DNA of 64,000 nucleotides, taken from contig CM047810.1 of NCBI GenBank assembly GCA_026214975.1, positions 35,699,318 through 35,763,317 of the forward strand, in the 5' to 3' direction. The stretch's first letter is position 1. Every line of letters starts with the position of its first letter. The notes beneath the pieces are model-generated. The model had not been told where the DNA came from, ran no database searches, and saw only the letters and a list, made by a program, of their open reading frames with translations. Of the stretch, positions 9,850 to 21,378 are shown piece after piece. The translations under genes and the position numbers were made by a program. The stretch comes from Gentiana macrophylla. Its lineage: Eukaryota > Streptophyta > Magnoliopsida > Gentianales > Gentianaceae.

Positions 9850-11431
9850 TTAGTCGATTTCAATCATTCCTAACTCAGTTCTCAACATGCTAAATCTTTC
9901 ATGACTGAGTGGTTTAGTGAAGATGTCAGCCAATTGATCTTCAGTGGGTATGTATTTTAGAATTATATCCCCTTTTTCAACATGATCTCTGATAAAATGA
10001 TGTCTTACATCAATGTGCTTTGTTCTTGAATGCAAAACTAGATTTTCAGTAATAGATATTGCACTTGTGTTATCACACATGATTGGAATTGTTTTCTCCT
10101 CCACTCCATAATCCCTTAGATGTTGTCTAATCCAAAGTACTTGTGCACAACAACTGCCTGCTGCTATATATTCTGCTTCAGCTGTTGATGTAGATATGGA
10201 GTTTTGCTTTTTGCTAAACCATGAAACTAGTCTGTTGCCTAGCATTTGACAAGTTCTAGAGGTGCTTTTTCTATCTATTTTGCATCCAGCATAGTCAAAG
10301 TCTGAATATGATATCAACTTGAATCCTCCATCTTTTGGATACCAATTTCCTACATTGATAGTGTTTTTCAAGTATTTAATTATTCTTTTGGCAGCTAGAA
10401 GATGTGATTCTTTTGGTTGAGCTTGAAATCTTGCACATACTCCTACTGCAAATGCTATATCAGGTCTACTTGCAGTTAAGTATAGTAGGGATCCAATGAT
10501 TCCTCTATACATTTTCTGATCAACATCATTTCCAGTTTCATCTTTTTCAATAGTGACTCTTGCACACATTGGTGTATCTGTTGTGCCACTTGTATCCATA
10601 CCATACTTGTGTATTAGGTCTTTTGTATACTTGGCTTGACTAATGAAAATGCCATCCTTCTTTTGCTTTACTTGAAGGCCAAGGAAATAATTTAATTCTC
10701 CCATCATGCTCATCTGAAATTTGCTTTTCATCAGGTTTGCAAATTTCTCACATAACTTTTCAACCTCTGATCCAAAGATGATGTCATCAACATAGATTTG
10801 AACTAGCAATGTGCTTGTTCCTTCCTCTAATTTGAATAGAGTCTTATCTATAGTTCCCTTATTGAATCCATTCTTGATCAAAAATTGAGATAATGTTTCA
10901 TACCAGGCTCTGGGTGCATGTTTAAGTCCATACAGAGCTTTCTTTAGTTTGTATACTTTGTCTTCCTTTCCTTTGAGTTGGAAACCAGGAGGTTGCTCCA
11001 CATATACTTCTTCTTCCAAAAGTCCATTCAGAAATGCACTCTTGACATCCATTTGATAGACTTTGAAATCTTTGTGTGCAGCAAAAGCTAATAAAAAGTC
11101 TGATTGCCTCCAATCTTGCTGCTGGTGCAAATGTTTCATCATAATCTATTCCTTCTGCTTGAGAATAGCCTTTTTCAACTAGCCTTGCTTTGTTTCTAAC
11201 AACAATTCCTTGCTCATCCATCTTGTTTCTGAATACCCATTTTGTTCCAATGATGTTGGCCATATCTGGTCTGTCAACAAGTTCCCAGACTTTATTTCTT
11301 TCAAATTCATTTAGTTCTTCTTGCATGGCTGTGATCCATTCTGCATCTTGAATTGCATCATCTATTGACTTAGGTTCCACTTGTGATAGAAAACATGTTA
11401 GCATATGCTCCAGTTGTCTTCTGGTTCTCAC
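9850..11431 (-). pseudogene. Copia reverse transcriptase and RNase H (Sirevirus-like)
   Basis: The minus strand reads [19 protein letters not shown], then [20 protein letters not shown] and [13 protein letters not shown] at the start of RT. A frameshift near 11140 is followed by an open frame of about 430 codons. That frame holds [19 protein letters not shown], the RT catalytic box [24 protein letters not shown] and the RNase H part ([44 protein letters not shown]). It ends [20 protein letters not shown]...MIEID. RT copies element RNA and RNase H removes it. The catalytic Asp pair is intact. The upstream linker to integrase is interrupted by the solo LTR at 11436. Confidence 0.88.
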
Positions 11432-11435
11432 TACT
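11431..11435. repeat. Target-site duplication CTACT, left
   Basis: CTACT precedes TGATG of the solo LTR and matches 13028-13032. Three further identical bases upstream (TCA) come from the LTR end sharing sequence with the target. Confidence 0.8.
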
Positions 11436-11790
11436 TGATGACGGTTAAAATATACCTATTTATGTCATCAATTATAACCTTAAATCGGAGTCAATTATAT
11501 ATATTTCATATTTAATCACGTGTTTATATTTATTATTTAATGATAAGTGATTATTAATATGATAATTGGTATTTAGCTGTTTTTATTATAAAAGAGCAAT
11601 TAATTGTGTGATAAATGCCGATTTTGCGCAGATCATGATAAATCGGGAAGATAATTATCACACAATCAAGAGATCTCAAGATAAAAGAGAAGAAAATCGG
11701 AGCATTGAAGAAAAGATTAATCAGATCAGCACAAACGAGTGAAGTGGGGAACAAGTCAGACGGAGCCAAATTGAAAACGCGTAGAGAAGG

Positions 11791-11853
11791 TGGCTCGGTC
11801 GACCGAGCCATGCCATTCGGTCGACCGAGCGTAACGGTTCGGTCACCCAAGCC
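11791..11853. repeat. Palindrome cluster upstream of the solo-LTR TATA box
   Basis: A perfect 20-bp palindrome, TGGCTCGGTCGACCGAGCCA, sits at 11791-11810. It is followed by TTCGGTCGACCGAGC at 11816-11830 and a diverged copy at about 11836-11853. Related copies lie downstream at about 12247, 12267-12282 (ACTCGGTCGCCCGAGT) and 12290-12305. Confidence 0.75.
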
Positions 11854-11908
11854 TAAGGTGATAAGTGCGTGTCAATCTTCTGGATTCTCCCTATGTCGGC
11901 TACAACTC

Positions 11909-11920
11909 CTATATAAACAG
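11909..11920 (+). promoter_or_regulatory. TATA box of the solo LTR
   Basis: CTATATAAACAG follows the palindrome cluster by about 55 bp and would place the transcription start near 11940. Confidence 0.55.
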
Positions 11921-13001
11921 CAGCTACGAAATTGAGAAGACACACCACTACAACACAAAAAAAAACAATTCATACAATTTTAGTTTTTAAGTTTTATTTT
12001 CTTTATGTTCGTTCATTGTGGATTCGTCGGATTCTCCGATTAGGGAGCGCATTAAAGAGTGGGAGTCGCTCTCGTCTTCGAGGGTATGACTATTCAATTA
12101 TGCAATCTTTATTCGTAGATCTGTTGTGTTTTATTATGGAGTAATTTTATTTGTATTGATTGCGTGATGTAGATCTATTTACGAACCCATGTGTTTAGGT
12201 TAAAGCGTTAAGAAGTAGTCATGATTTGTTCCGACATTGAATCGTGTTCGGTCGACTAGACGTGTCACTCGGTCGCCCGAGTCTTCGTCGTTCGATCGAC
12301 CGAGCCTGGCAATTTGTAGGGCAATATCATGATCGGCTTCGACTACGCCGATTCTCTCAAATGGAATTAAAGCGAGTAATTAAACTCGATCAACTTAGTT
12401 ATTCGTCATCATAATTTAACATGAAACTCAAAAAGTGATTGTTACTTAGGATATAGATTGAATCGGCATCTAAGAAGTACGCCTAACCATAGGAATGTTG
12501 CTTAGATGAGGTTACGGTTTATACCGGCATCCCTAGTTAAATAATTGTGTCGGGTTATATGAGATGGAGGCATTAAAAAGCGAAGTCACGTAATGAGAGC
12601 ACGATGATTTAGATGGCCTAACCGGAGCTAAATCTACCTTGGGGATGACTCCGTAGTCATAATAATTAATCTTGAACGTTTGTTTTGTCTCGTTATCAAC
12701 CTAATTCACATGAGGAGTTATGATCTACTAGCGTAATCAATACTATTTGTCTAGATAATATCAACCGTATTATCCGTGTTTTAGTAGTCTTTGATTTGTC
12801 TTTGTGGTATTTTGTGTCTCGTGGTTGTCGCTATTTTATTTACTGAAGATTTAGTTGGTCGTAGACCGCCTTTTTAATTTAAGTCCGATAAAGTAAGTTG
12901 TGTTTTATTTGTGCCGAGTCTCTGTGGGATCGACCTCGACTCTGTCTGGCTATACTACAATTGAACCTAGTTCTCTTGCTAGTGGGTTAGTAGGTCTCGA
13001 G

Positions 13002-13244
13002 TTAATAATTTAACTTGACCTCCATCACTACTGTGTGAATGTCTCCAATAACTTGTTCTTCAGGATGATCTCTTAGCCAGTTTAGGTCAGGTTGAAGTTG
13101 TTCTACACTTGGTGCTTCTGTAGTTTCATGTTGTGGGTGAGCTTCAAGTTCTGGTGCTTCTTCTGTGGTATTGACTTGTGGCTCATCTTGATTTCCAAAA
13201 TTGTGATGCAGAATAGTTGCTGGTACAGTTGTATTCATATACAC
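13002..13244 (-). pseudogene. Copia integrase-to-RT linker fragment
   Basis: The minus strand reads MYMNTTVPATILHHNF, then an acidic stretch and LQPDLNWLRDHPEEQVIGD before hitting the solo LTR. This is the variable linker of the copia polyprotein just before RT. Its last codons (VKLNY) already belong to the solo LTR. Confidence 0.6.
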
Positions 13245-14523
13245 TTGTCTTTGTGCTGCTTCTTCTTCTTGTTCTTGAAGACTTTCACCATTTGTATTTG
13301 GTTCATCAAAAACTACATGAATTGATTCTTAAATCACCAATGTTCTTTTGTTGAGTACTCTGAATGCCTTGCTGGTGTCTGAGTATCCCATAAAGATTGC
13401 TTCATCAGCCTTTTCATCAAAGGCATGCAGCTGATTCCTGTTCAAAACAAAGCATTTTGATCCAAACATATGCAAATATGAGATATTAGGTTTTTCTACC
13501 ATTCCATATTTCATATGGAGTCTTTCCATGATGTTTGTTGATGATTGATCTGTTTTGTGTATGGCATGATGTGTTTGCTGCTTCAGCCCAAAATCTCTTT
13601 GGCAAGCATGCTTCTGCAATAATTGTTCCGACTGCTTCTTTGAGAGTTCTGTTTCTTCTTTCTGCTACACCATTTTGTTATGGGGTTCCTGCTGCAGATA
13701 ATTGATGCATTACTCCATTTTCTTCACAATAGGTTCTGATAATTTCATTAAGAAATTCAGTGCCTCTATCTGATTTGATCTTGATGATTTTCAGTTCTTT
13801 CTCATTTTGGAGTCTTCTTAACAAATCGCAACTTTTTGAGTGTCTCTTTCTTCTTGTTCATGAAGATGGTCCAGTGTATTTTGAGTAGTCATCCACCACA
13901 ACTAGGGTGTATTTCTTACCACTTACACTTACTCGTGTGACTGGGTCCAAACAGTCCATATGCAAATGTGATGTAGAATTCTTGTTGTTGATTTATAGGG
14001 TTTTGACTTGAAGGAACTTTTGATTTGTTTCCCTTTCTGACATGAATCACATAGACTTTCTTTCTTGAATGTGATCTCAGGCAGGCCTTCAACTAACTTG
14101 TTCTTTGATAATTTGTAGATGGTCTTGAAATTTAGGTGGTTTAGTCTTCTATGCCAGATCCAGCTAGTTGATTGTTTGTTTTTGACAAACAAACATGTTT
14201 CTCGCTTTGGTGCTTTCCAATCCACCACATACATGTTATCTTTTCTTCTTCCAAGTACAAGCTGTGTTGGTTTGGCTGTGAATGACTTTGCATCCTTCCT
14301 TGTTGAAGTGCACATTGTAGCCTTTGTCACAAAATTGACTAATGCTCATCAGATTGAAATTAAGTCCCTTGACATATGCCACATTTTGAATTTTCATATT
14401 GTTCTTGAGCATTGTGCCTTCCCCTTAATCTTTCCAGGGTTTTCTTTGCCTCCAAATGTGACTTTGGGTCCATCAAAAGCTTTAAAGTCAGTGAGCCATC
14501 TTTTGTTTCTGTCATGTGTCTGA
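13245..14523 (-). pseudogene. Copia pre-integrase zinc finger and integrase, frameshifted
   Basis: On the minus strand, IWHRRLNHLNFKTIYKLSKN followed by LCDSCQKGKQ is the H-H-C-C zinc finger that begins copia integrase (about 14000-14170). The core runs through about 13620-13990 in several frames. The ORF from 13619 gives the downstream end (NIMERLHMKYGMVEKPNISY, HMFGSKCFVLNRNQLHAFDE, AIFMGYSDTSKAFRVLNKRT). Integrase inserts the cDNA into the genome. Stops and frame changes in the core make it inactive as it reads. Confidence 0.75.
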
Positions 14524-15019
14524 ACATCCACTGCTACTATGTACGGACATCCTACAAAACAAATTAATTAAGTTTTGGTACCCAACACTTTGTTTGGGTC
14601 CATACTGCTACTTGCGATCATGCCTCCTACTCCAAGTGTATATCCAAATGATATTCTTTTGGATAGTTAAAGTCATCAACTTCATATATATAAGGCATGG
14701 CAGAATAGCTTCTAGTATTTCTACTAAAGTTATTCTGATATTTTTCTCTATTTTTTGGTGCATTTGCATCCTTCTTCACTTTCCAATATGCAGTGGAAAA
14801 CCTGACTTGCTTCATATGTCTAGGAACATACCTAGTTTGATTTTTCTTAAACACATGTTGCATATTATGAAATGTTTTTTTCTTGTATTTTGGAGGTGCA
14901 ACATTCCAATCATCCTCTGAAGGATAAAGTCTTCCTTTACCTTTCAGAAAGTCTTTGTTTTTGGTTGACTTGATTGATGATTTAGTCTGCTGTTTTACTG
15001 CACTGGGTTTTGACTTCAC
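14500..15019 (-). pseudogene. Copia protease and upstream linker, decayed
   Basis: The linker from 15019 reads MKSKPSAVKQQTKSSIKSTK... and leads to the protease. The expected Asp-Ser-Gly active-site region lies at about 14515-14555. Here it reads SSGCS in one frame with frame changes on both sides, so the catalytic Asp codon is lost or misread. The following segment, KRWLTDFKAFDGPKVTFGGK, is typical of copia protease. Confidence 0.55.
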
Positions 15020-15361
15020 CGGTATGGGATGAATGGTTGAAACTATGGTCTGTCCCTTTCTGAATTTTGGTTCATTGTTAGTCCTGAATTCAGAATTGTG
15101 TTGACCATTGTTTCTACTCTCATCCTGACTGTTGTAGCCAAGACCAGATCTGGATCCAAACCTTTTTGAGGGTTTGTAAACTGGTTCATTTGTGATCTTA
15201 ACTGATAGGGGGATTTTCCCAACTGATCTGTCAACAACAGATGTATGAACATCTGTTGTTTGTTGATCATTTGAGTAGGTCTCCTTACTAGTTAGTTCAG
15301 CTTTTGCTTTATCCAGTTCTTTCTTTAATCTTTTATTTTCCTTTCTCAGATCCTTGCATTC
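15020..15361 (-). pseudogene. Gag-protease linker of the Sirevirus-like element
   Basis: A minus-strand reading from 15270 (MINKQQMFIHLLLTDQLGKS...) covers this stretch between the gag tail and the protease linker. It has no recognisable domain. It appears to be the low-constraint region common between gag and protease. Confidence 0.35.
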
Positions 15362-16705
15362 CTATTCCAGAATTTCATGATTTATCTCAATTTCATCAAA
15401 TTTAGTCATGAGATTTTGGACTAGGTCTGCTGGATCTAATAGGAGAATAGAAGATTGTGCAGTGTTAGATGTGGATGAATTTGATGAAGAGTAAGAGCTA
15501 GATGTTACCTCAGTTTCATCTGATTCTTTGGCCATTAGACATAGGCTTGTTTTCTCAATGTCTGAGCTATCACCTTCATCTTCATTTAATTCTTTGGTCA
15601 TGAGGCATAGACATGTTTTTTCATTGTCTGAGCTGTCTTCTTCATCACTGTTATCTGAGTTATTATCAGATGATTCTTCATTATTTTCACTGCTAGATTC
15701 AGCCTTGAGTGCTTTCTTGCCTTTTCTCTTTTCAGATGCTTTGTATTTCTTCTTTTCATCATCATTTTCTTCAGGACAATCAGCCTTGAAGTGACCTTTC
15801 TTGTTGCAGTTGAAGCATCTGTATTCATCATCTTTCTTCTTCATGTCTTTGTTTGAGCTTGACCTCTTGTTTGATGATGAGTTTCCTTTGAATGGCTTCC
15901 TTTTGCTGAACCTTTCAAAACGTTTAGCTAATAAAGCTACTTGTTCTTTAAGTTCATGTGTCTCTTTGTTGATGCAATCGGAAAAGTTACTTTGCTGAGG
16001 TGCTATCAGTGCAGTGACTTTTTGTGTCTCTGCCGGAGCACCATGTTCACCGTTCAGTTCGAATTCATGAGCTTTAAGTTGGGACATCGATTGTCGAGGT
16101 GTCGAGTGTTTGCAAGGTCCAGTGGTTCCTCCGATTCGATGTTATGATCTTCCATCTTTCAGGTAAGCCTCTCAAGATCTTTAAACATACTTCTTTCTGG
16201 GGATATGTGTGTCCAAGCTGTTGCAGTTCACTGATGATGCTTGAGAATCTATTGTCCATTTGATCAATGGATTCACCAGCCTTCATTTTGAAATTTTCAA
16301 ATTTCTGTTTTGCAACAGATAATTTATTTTCTTTAATTGCTTCAGATCCTTCATTTATCAATGATAGCTTGTCCCACATCTCCTTTGTTGTTTTGCAATC
16401 TTTGATTCTCATGAACATGTTGCTATCTAGAGTCTTCAAAATCATATCTTTTGCAACAAAATCTAGATTTGCTTTTCTCCTGTCATCCTTGGTCCAATCT
16501 TTCTTGGGTTTGTCTATTTCCTTCCCTTGATCTCGCTTTCGTGTGGATACCACACCATGATCATGATTGGTCCATCATTGATTACGTCCAGCATCTCCTC
16601 ATGAGTTGCTGCAAGATGAGACAACATTCTTATTTTATATTCATCAAAATTATTAACATTGAAAACAGGTACTTTTGACATAAAGTTTGAGGAATCCATA
16701 AGCAC
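15362..16705 (-). pseudogene. Copia Gag with CCHC zinc knuckle, frameshifted
   Basis: Three overlapping minus-strand frames make up Gag. From 16705 it reads MLMDSSNFMSKVPVFNVNNF, the usual start of copia Gag. From 16553 it has WDKLSLINEGSEAIKENKLS, KQKFENFKMKAGESIDQMDN and LKILRGLPERW, the UBN2-type copia capsid domain. From 16087 comes a linker, then CFNCNKKGHFKADCP, a CX2CX4HX4C zinc knuckle, followed by a Ser/Asp/Glu-rich tail. The two frame changes (near 16530 and 16090) each need one indel. Gag packages element RNA and the zinc knuckle binds it. Confidence 0.85.
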
Positions 16706-16821
16706 AAATAATAGATCTATATGTGAATGAATAGAAAACTCAAATTTGAAAACTACTTTGAAAATATGTGATCTCCTTGTTACGAAAATTAGATCCGAGC
16801 AGGTTACGATACTAGGAACAA

Positions 16822-16834
16822 CGCTCCGATACCA
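16822..16834 (-). other. Primer binding site, initiator-Met tRNA
   Basis: The minus strand reads TGGTATCGGAGCG two bases after the LTR end CCAACA. One base differs from the usual TGGTATCAGAGC. Confidence 0.8.
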
Positions 16835-16836
16835 AT

Positions 16837-18235
16837 TGTTGGTCCCAGAGAAGGTAAAACTATAGTCGGGGTGAATGACTATAGTGGAGTTTCAAAACTT
16901 TTCTTGTGTTTAAATGCTTTTGGGCAGCGGATAAGTCCCTTCTTACTATGTTGTTTCAAAGCAGTTTAAACAATCACAGATATAGATTATAATCTAGGCA
17001 ATATAAATGAATGCATTAAGGTAAATTGCAAAAAGTAAATTGACACAAGGCTTATAGTGGTTCAGGGTGGTGTAATCCCTTAATCCACTCTTCTCCTGTG
17101 ATGATTGAAGGAATTCACTATTGTTTTCACAGATACAATAGTATGATTGTCCTTGACTTCCCAAGCTTCACAATCTACAAGACTATCACTCCTTGACTGC
17201 AACAGCTTCAGTGATTTAGTCTCTTTCACTGCTCATTGAGATCAAATCCTTCAGCAGCTATTACAAACACAACTCCTTCTCAGATGACTTCTGATTCAGT
17301 TGCTTCAGTTTATTGTGAATGAGATTCACAAACTTGATTGATCAATCTCAGTGCTGAATATGAAATTGTAGTTCTGATGTCTGAGTTGATCTCTAGATAA
17401 ATCCTTGTAAGTTCAGAGAGAAGGCTTTTCAAATTGACAGAGTATCTGCTTGATTTTCTTTTTCTTGTCGTTGTTTTTATCTTTCTGTCAATGCCTTCTA
17501 TTTATAGCCTTGAATATCCTGGATTTGAAATTCCGTCCGTTGGCTATATTTATGAGGGGAATAATCCTTGATTTTATTCTTGATTCCCCCTTAATTATAT
17601 TCTTCTTGATTTTAGTGATCGGATTTTTCTTCAAATGTATAGCAGAAAATCCGTCCTTGATTGATCCTCTATTGATTGTGCATTAAATGTATGATCCACT
17701 GAATTTTCATCACATTTCAATTCTGTTCTGATAAGGATTACTTCGCCGTTCTCTGAACGGTCGAGTGATCCATCTGACTTTTCCGTTTAGATCTTCCTTC
17801 ACTATTTTTGCCTTCACTTTGCCGAAAGTCGCTTTACTCTGCCGATTCACTGTTTCCTTCATCACTTCAGTTTAAGGAGAATCTTTGTACTTCACTGATC
17901 ATTGATTTGGGTGAGATCAGTGTACACCATATTTGAACATTAAATTTCATCACTTGAAACATACTTAGACTTATCCAAGGTCATCACAGACTTCCTTGGT
18001 TATAAGTCAAACCATTAAGTCTTCACTGCTTCTCTGCTGGTGCTTGGCTGGCTTCACTCTGCCGAATGTCTGTTTTACTTTGCCGTCCTACCAACTAGTA
18101 CAATACTTGTCTGACTTAACTTATACAATATGTCAGACTCTAAGTAAGGACTTATACAGAGAATTCTAACTTATTTCAGGCTTGCTATAACAGCTAGTAT
18201 GGCCATCATCAAAACATAATAAAATGTTTGTAACA
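16837..18235 (-). repeat. 5' LTR of the Sirevirus-like element
   Basis: On the plus strand the LTR begins TGTTGGTCCC next to the primer site. I place its other end at GTAACA (18235). The 1.4-kb length and TGTT...AACA ends fit. The second LTR is outside the window, so the outer border is inferred from end sequence only. Confidence 0.65.
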
Positions 18236-19130
18236 CGGAGGATCAGATTTTCTGCAAGTTATATGGTAATGACTTCTCTTTTATTTATTGTCTTGAGTTT
18301 GATTCCAATCCTTATTTCGTTTATTAGCATAATCATGAGTAGCTAATTGCATGTGTAGTCGAATTATGTGAAAGCGAGCGAAAATCCTAAGGGGGATAAG
18401 ATAGGGAATTGTATAGTGCGTAATATTATGTTTTAACGATTAATCCACGTCCTAAAACAGATTATAACATCTTTGAATTAGATTGATCACCTAGTTCACT
18501 ATCACACACATCGAACTTATAGATGCATTTTACGGTGAGATGTGGGATAAAGGGTTTTAGGATCGTTGCGTAGATTCGGCCTAGTTGTTAGGCCCGTTTT
18601 CAATATAGAGGTTTTTCATCATTGTTCGAGCAACTTTAGAACTTAATCATGTTAGGATAATCGGTTTTCTAAAGGGAGAGTCGGTTAGCTTCACATAGGG
18701 TGGTTAGATCGAGTTGTTCAGTCTAATCACTAGAATTAGGAGTTGGCACCTGTGGATGTCGTTAAACTATATTGTATAGGTAGGTCGGTTAAGACACGCT
18801 CCCTGTCAAGTCCTTCTTTAGGGGTAAAAGTATCGTGGGATCATAGTTCGGCTATACCTATTAATATCTAGAAGTAAACTCGTTAGTATAATCGTTATTT
18901 CTGTATTAGTATAATACCCTCCACTATTATTTTGACCTGAACTAAGTTCTACGTCAGCTTTGGTACTTAGACATTACTCCCTGTGGATTCGGCCTTGTGA
19001 CCACTATACTCATGTTGACCCGATACTTTGTCGGTAAAAGTTAGCGGTTAAGTATTTTGCTATCAAGTATCGCAGACTTTCATTGAGTATTAGCGAAGCG
19101 ATCACCGAGTATAGGAAAACAGTTAGTTTC
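18236..19130 (+). repeat. Decayed Ty3 LTR-like fragment
   Basis: No ORF is present. The stretch ends with ATTACTCCCTGTGGATTCGG followed by CACTATACTC, phrasing typical of the downstream end of Ty3 LTRs and also seen in the solo LTR near 12925. I could not define borders or target duplications. Confidence 0.35.
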
Positions 19131-19169
19131 TTATAACTGCTTTGTAATTACTTCCATTTAACTGATCCA

Positions 19170-19966
19170 TGTGGTGCAACCCTAGACAGCAAAGGGGCTT
19201 GGGATTTTGAAGACTTCTATAGATGAATATTGCCCTTCAGAAAGCTAGTATGAGACGCAGTGCAACAAAAGGCTACACTTTGGGTAAGTCTCTACCTCAT
19301 AATTACACGAACATGAATCATGTTGCAAAAGCAGGCAATTCCTCAGTTTGGAGAGGAATCTACAAAGCTCACAAGACACCTATATAATGGTATAGAACAA
19401 AGAGATCACATGTATGGATGGAAAGCATGTCCAAAGAAATAGTATAATTTGGCTTGGGGGTATGCAATCTGACACGGACTCAAGACCAGGAAGAAAAAAG
19501 ACCCCATTTTGAAGAAGATTTGGCATGTTAAAGGCCCAACACAGGGCAACATCTTGTTGTGGACAATTGCACATAATGCTTTGGTAGTCGATGAAATCCT
19601 TTGCAAATGAGGCATGTTCTCGACAACCCAAAATGCAAGCAATGTGAGGAAGGCGATGAGTCCATTATGCATGCTCGAGAGATTATAATTGGGCCAAAGA
19701 GATTTGGATATTTGTGTGTACCAAACAATGGCCGAAGTCAATTCTTCCAAGCCACCACACCAACCGAGTGGCTCTTGGTGAATCTAACCATAGATCAAGG
19801 ATCGCCTTTTAAAACAAATATATGGAAGTATATATGGAAAGAAGCGGTGTATGGAATCTGGAGGTGGCGAAATAAGATCAAGCATGACACTGAGGAAGAA
19901 AGACCACCAGCCTTTGCTTTTCTAGCTAATATGGTGAAAATGACAAGAAATCTTAGACCTACCTAG
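19170..19966 (+). pseudogene. LINE relic: reverse-transcriptase zinc-binding and RNase H-like end
   Basis: In shifting frames the plus strand reads NSSVWRGIYKAHK, KIWHVKGPTQGNILLWTIAH and CKQCEEGDESIMHA, then AVYGIWRWRNKIKHDTEEE near 19850-19900. The W..G..LLW, C..C, H-A and IWRWRNKI succession is the zf-RVT domain plus start of the RNase H-like tail of plant LINEs. At least three frame changes and in-frame stops (for example at about 19607) show it is dead. No poly-A tail is seen, because a MITE lies directly after it. Confidence 0.65.
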
Positions 19967-19969
19967 AAC

Positions 19970-20195
19970 CAAGGGCGGAGGTATGTATATCAGGTTGGGA
20001 TCACGTGACCCCATTGAGATCCAGAGAATTTTTATTAGTATTAAAATAATGTAGTTTTGGTGTTAAAAAGTATCGTTTTGTTGGTAAAAAATGTAGTTTT
20101 AGACTCCGATGACCCAACTGTAATAAATTTTAAATAAAAAATGTAGTTTTACAATCCAGTGACCCCATTGAAAAAACTTTTTGGATACGTCACTG
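19970..20195. mobile_element. hAT-type MITE
   Basis: The 226-bp unit starts CAAGGGCGGAGGTATG and ends GGATACGTCACTG, which are degenerate inverted ends of the CAGTGGCGG type. It is flanked by CCTAGAAC (19962-19969) and CCTGGAAC (20196-20203), an 8-bp duplication with one mismatch. Inside, GTGACCCCATTGA occurs twice. There is no coding capacity. Confidence 0.6.
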
Positions 20196-20203
20196 CCTGG
20201 AAC

Positions 20204-21378
20204 ATAGAATAGTTTTCGTTGATAAATAAAGAGGATAAAGTGAAAAACATCTGGTTTTAAAGTTTTTGCTGCACCTCGTTTGAGGCTTGATAATAATTTG
20301 ATTATTTTCAAAACAAAAACAAAAAACAATAAAAAAAAAAAAAAAAATTTGAAACTGCTATTCAAACAAGAGTATTTTTATTTTTTTTTTAAGTAGAACA
20401 AGTACTGACATTCGTCCCACAAAATGTGTCCATTTTTTAAAAATGAATTATCTAATAAAAGATGTACATCTTGAAAATTGATGTTGTGCTGAACACCGAT
20501 TTTGCGATAAATGTTTATCTTGAGGATAAAAGGCTTAGTATGTGTGATTTCTCCGGGGAGAGCTCGGTGGTGAGCAAGAACAAGGCTGCCGGATAAGTGT
20601 TTGTGAAGAACAATCGAGTGAGTCGACAAATTGGCAGAGTGTATCTGCTTGTATTAGATCTTGGATGCATTTCTATTACATTGTGACCCCATATTTATAG
20701 GCTAAAACTATGTCGGTTTACTGTTCATTGACAAGACAATTAAGAATACATAATTAAATATAAATATGCATGCAATACAAGTGGCATAGCCAATATCGAG
20801 GATTTAGTCACCGGATCGATAAGCATGGCGAGCGACAAGCGCGTGAAAATGACTCGTATATGCCTTGTCTTGAAATCGGCTTGACCATATGGGTAGAAAT
20901 CACACGGAGATGAGGAGTCCGGCTTATGACGTACTAGCGGACAGGATCCGGCTTACTGTTGGCGGATAGGACCCGGCTTATGAATGGCAGGTAAAGTATA
21001 GCTTGTGATCGCGGTAAGAGGGGATAGAGGCCCAATATCTATGTTAAGAGGCCATGACAGTAGGCCTAATCTAGATGAACAGGGCCACATTCCGATTCGG
21101 GTATATCAAAAATCAATACATCATTTTCAAACATACACTCCATTTAATGTTTGTATACACTTTTCATATTACAAAACAAGCATTTATTATAAAAATGGGG
21201 GTATATATGCTCATTGGTGCTTAAAATACAACACATTAATTGTTTTTTTAAGTAATCATAATCAGATGAACAATCGATGTTTTAAGAATCTAATGAAAAA
21301 AAATGATCTATGATTGGGACAATTATCTCACTAATACTAAAACTAAAAGGAAAAAAAATTAAATGTTTCTAAAACTAA
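20204..21378. other. Intergenic, no gene recognised
   Basis: The region contains A- and T-rich runs (about 20325-20390) and a short duplicated GGCTTA/GGACCCGGCTTA motif near 20930-20980. TGTGACCCCATATTTATAGG near 20680 could be the TATA area of an old LTR. I could not find borders or coding signal. Confidence 0.3.

Larger units (their letters stand above)
11436..13027 (+). mobile_element. Solo LTR of a Ty3-type element
   Basis: The 1592-bp segment begins TGATGACGG and ends CTCCATCA, giving TGATG/CATCA inverted ends. It is flanked by CTACT on both sides. It contains no gag or pol, so it is one LTR left after recombination between two LTRs. A TATA box (CTATATAAACAG, about 11909) orients it on the plus strand. 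The right part holds CTGTGGGATCGACCTCGACT, a phrase common near the 3' end of Ty3 LTRs. It interrupts the Sirevirus-like pol between IGDIHTVV and RTRRQ. The LTR carries repeated palindromes around GGTCGACC. Confidence 0.85.
1..18235 (-). mobile_element. Sirevirus-like Ty1/copia retrotransposon, 3' end outside window, with two nested insertions
   Basis: A single copia-type element can be followed on the minus strand. Its 5' LTR is at 16837-18235 and is followed by an initiator-Met primer site, gag with a zinc knuckle, a decayed protease, the pre-integrase zinc finger and integrase, then RT and RNase H. An additional ORF lies after pol and reaches position 1, so the 3' LTR is outside the window. 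The gag-protease-integrase-RT-RNase H order is the copia order. An ORF downstream of pol, together with the RT and RNase H wording ([30 protein letters not shown]), is what I know from Sireviruses such as SIRE1. The body is split by a solo LTR at 11436-13027 and by a Ty3 element at 979-9005. Frameshifts and stops are scattered throughout, so it is probably non-functional as it reads here. Confidence 0.8.

Noticed and set aside
11428..11435. 8-bp target duplication TCACTACT, which would suggest a DNA transposon at 11436
   Set aside because: The element ends in CATCA, so TCA of the right copy belongs to the element. The true duplication is the 5-bp CTACT expected of an LTR element.
20378..20629. 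83-codon ORF on the minus strand
   Set aside because: It has no recognisable domain, starts in AT-rich sequence with poly-Lys/Tyr at its end, and has no promoter signal.
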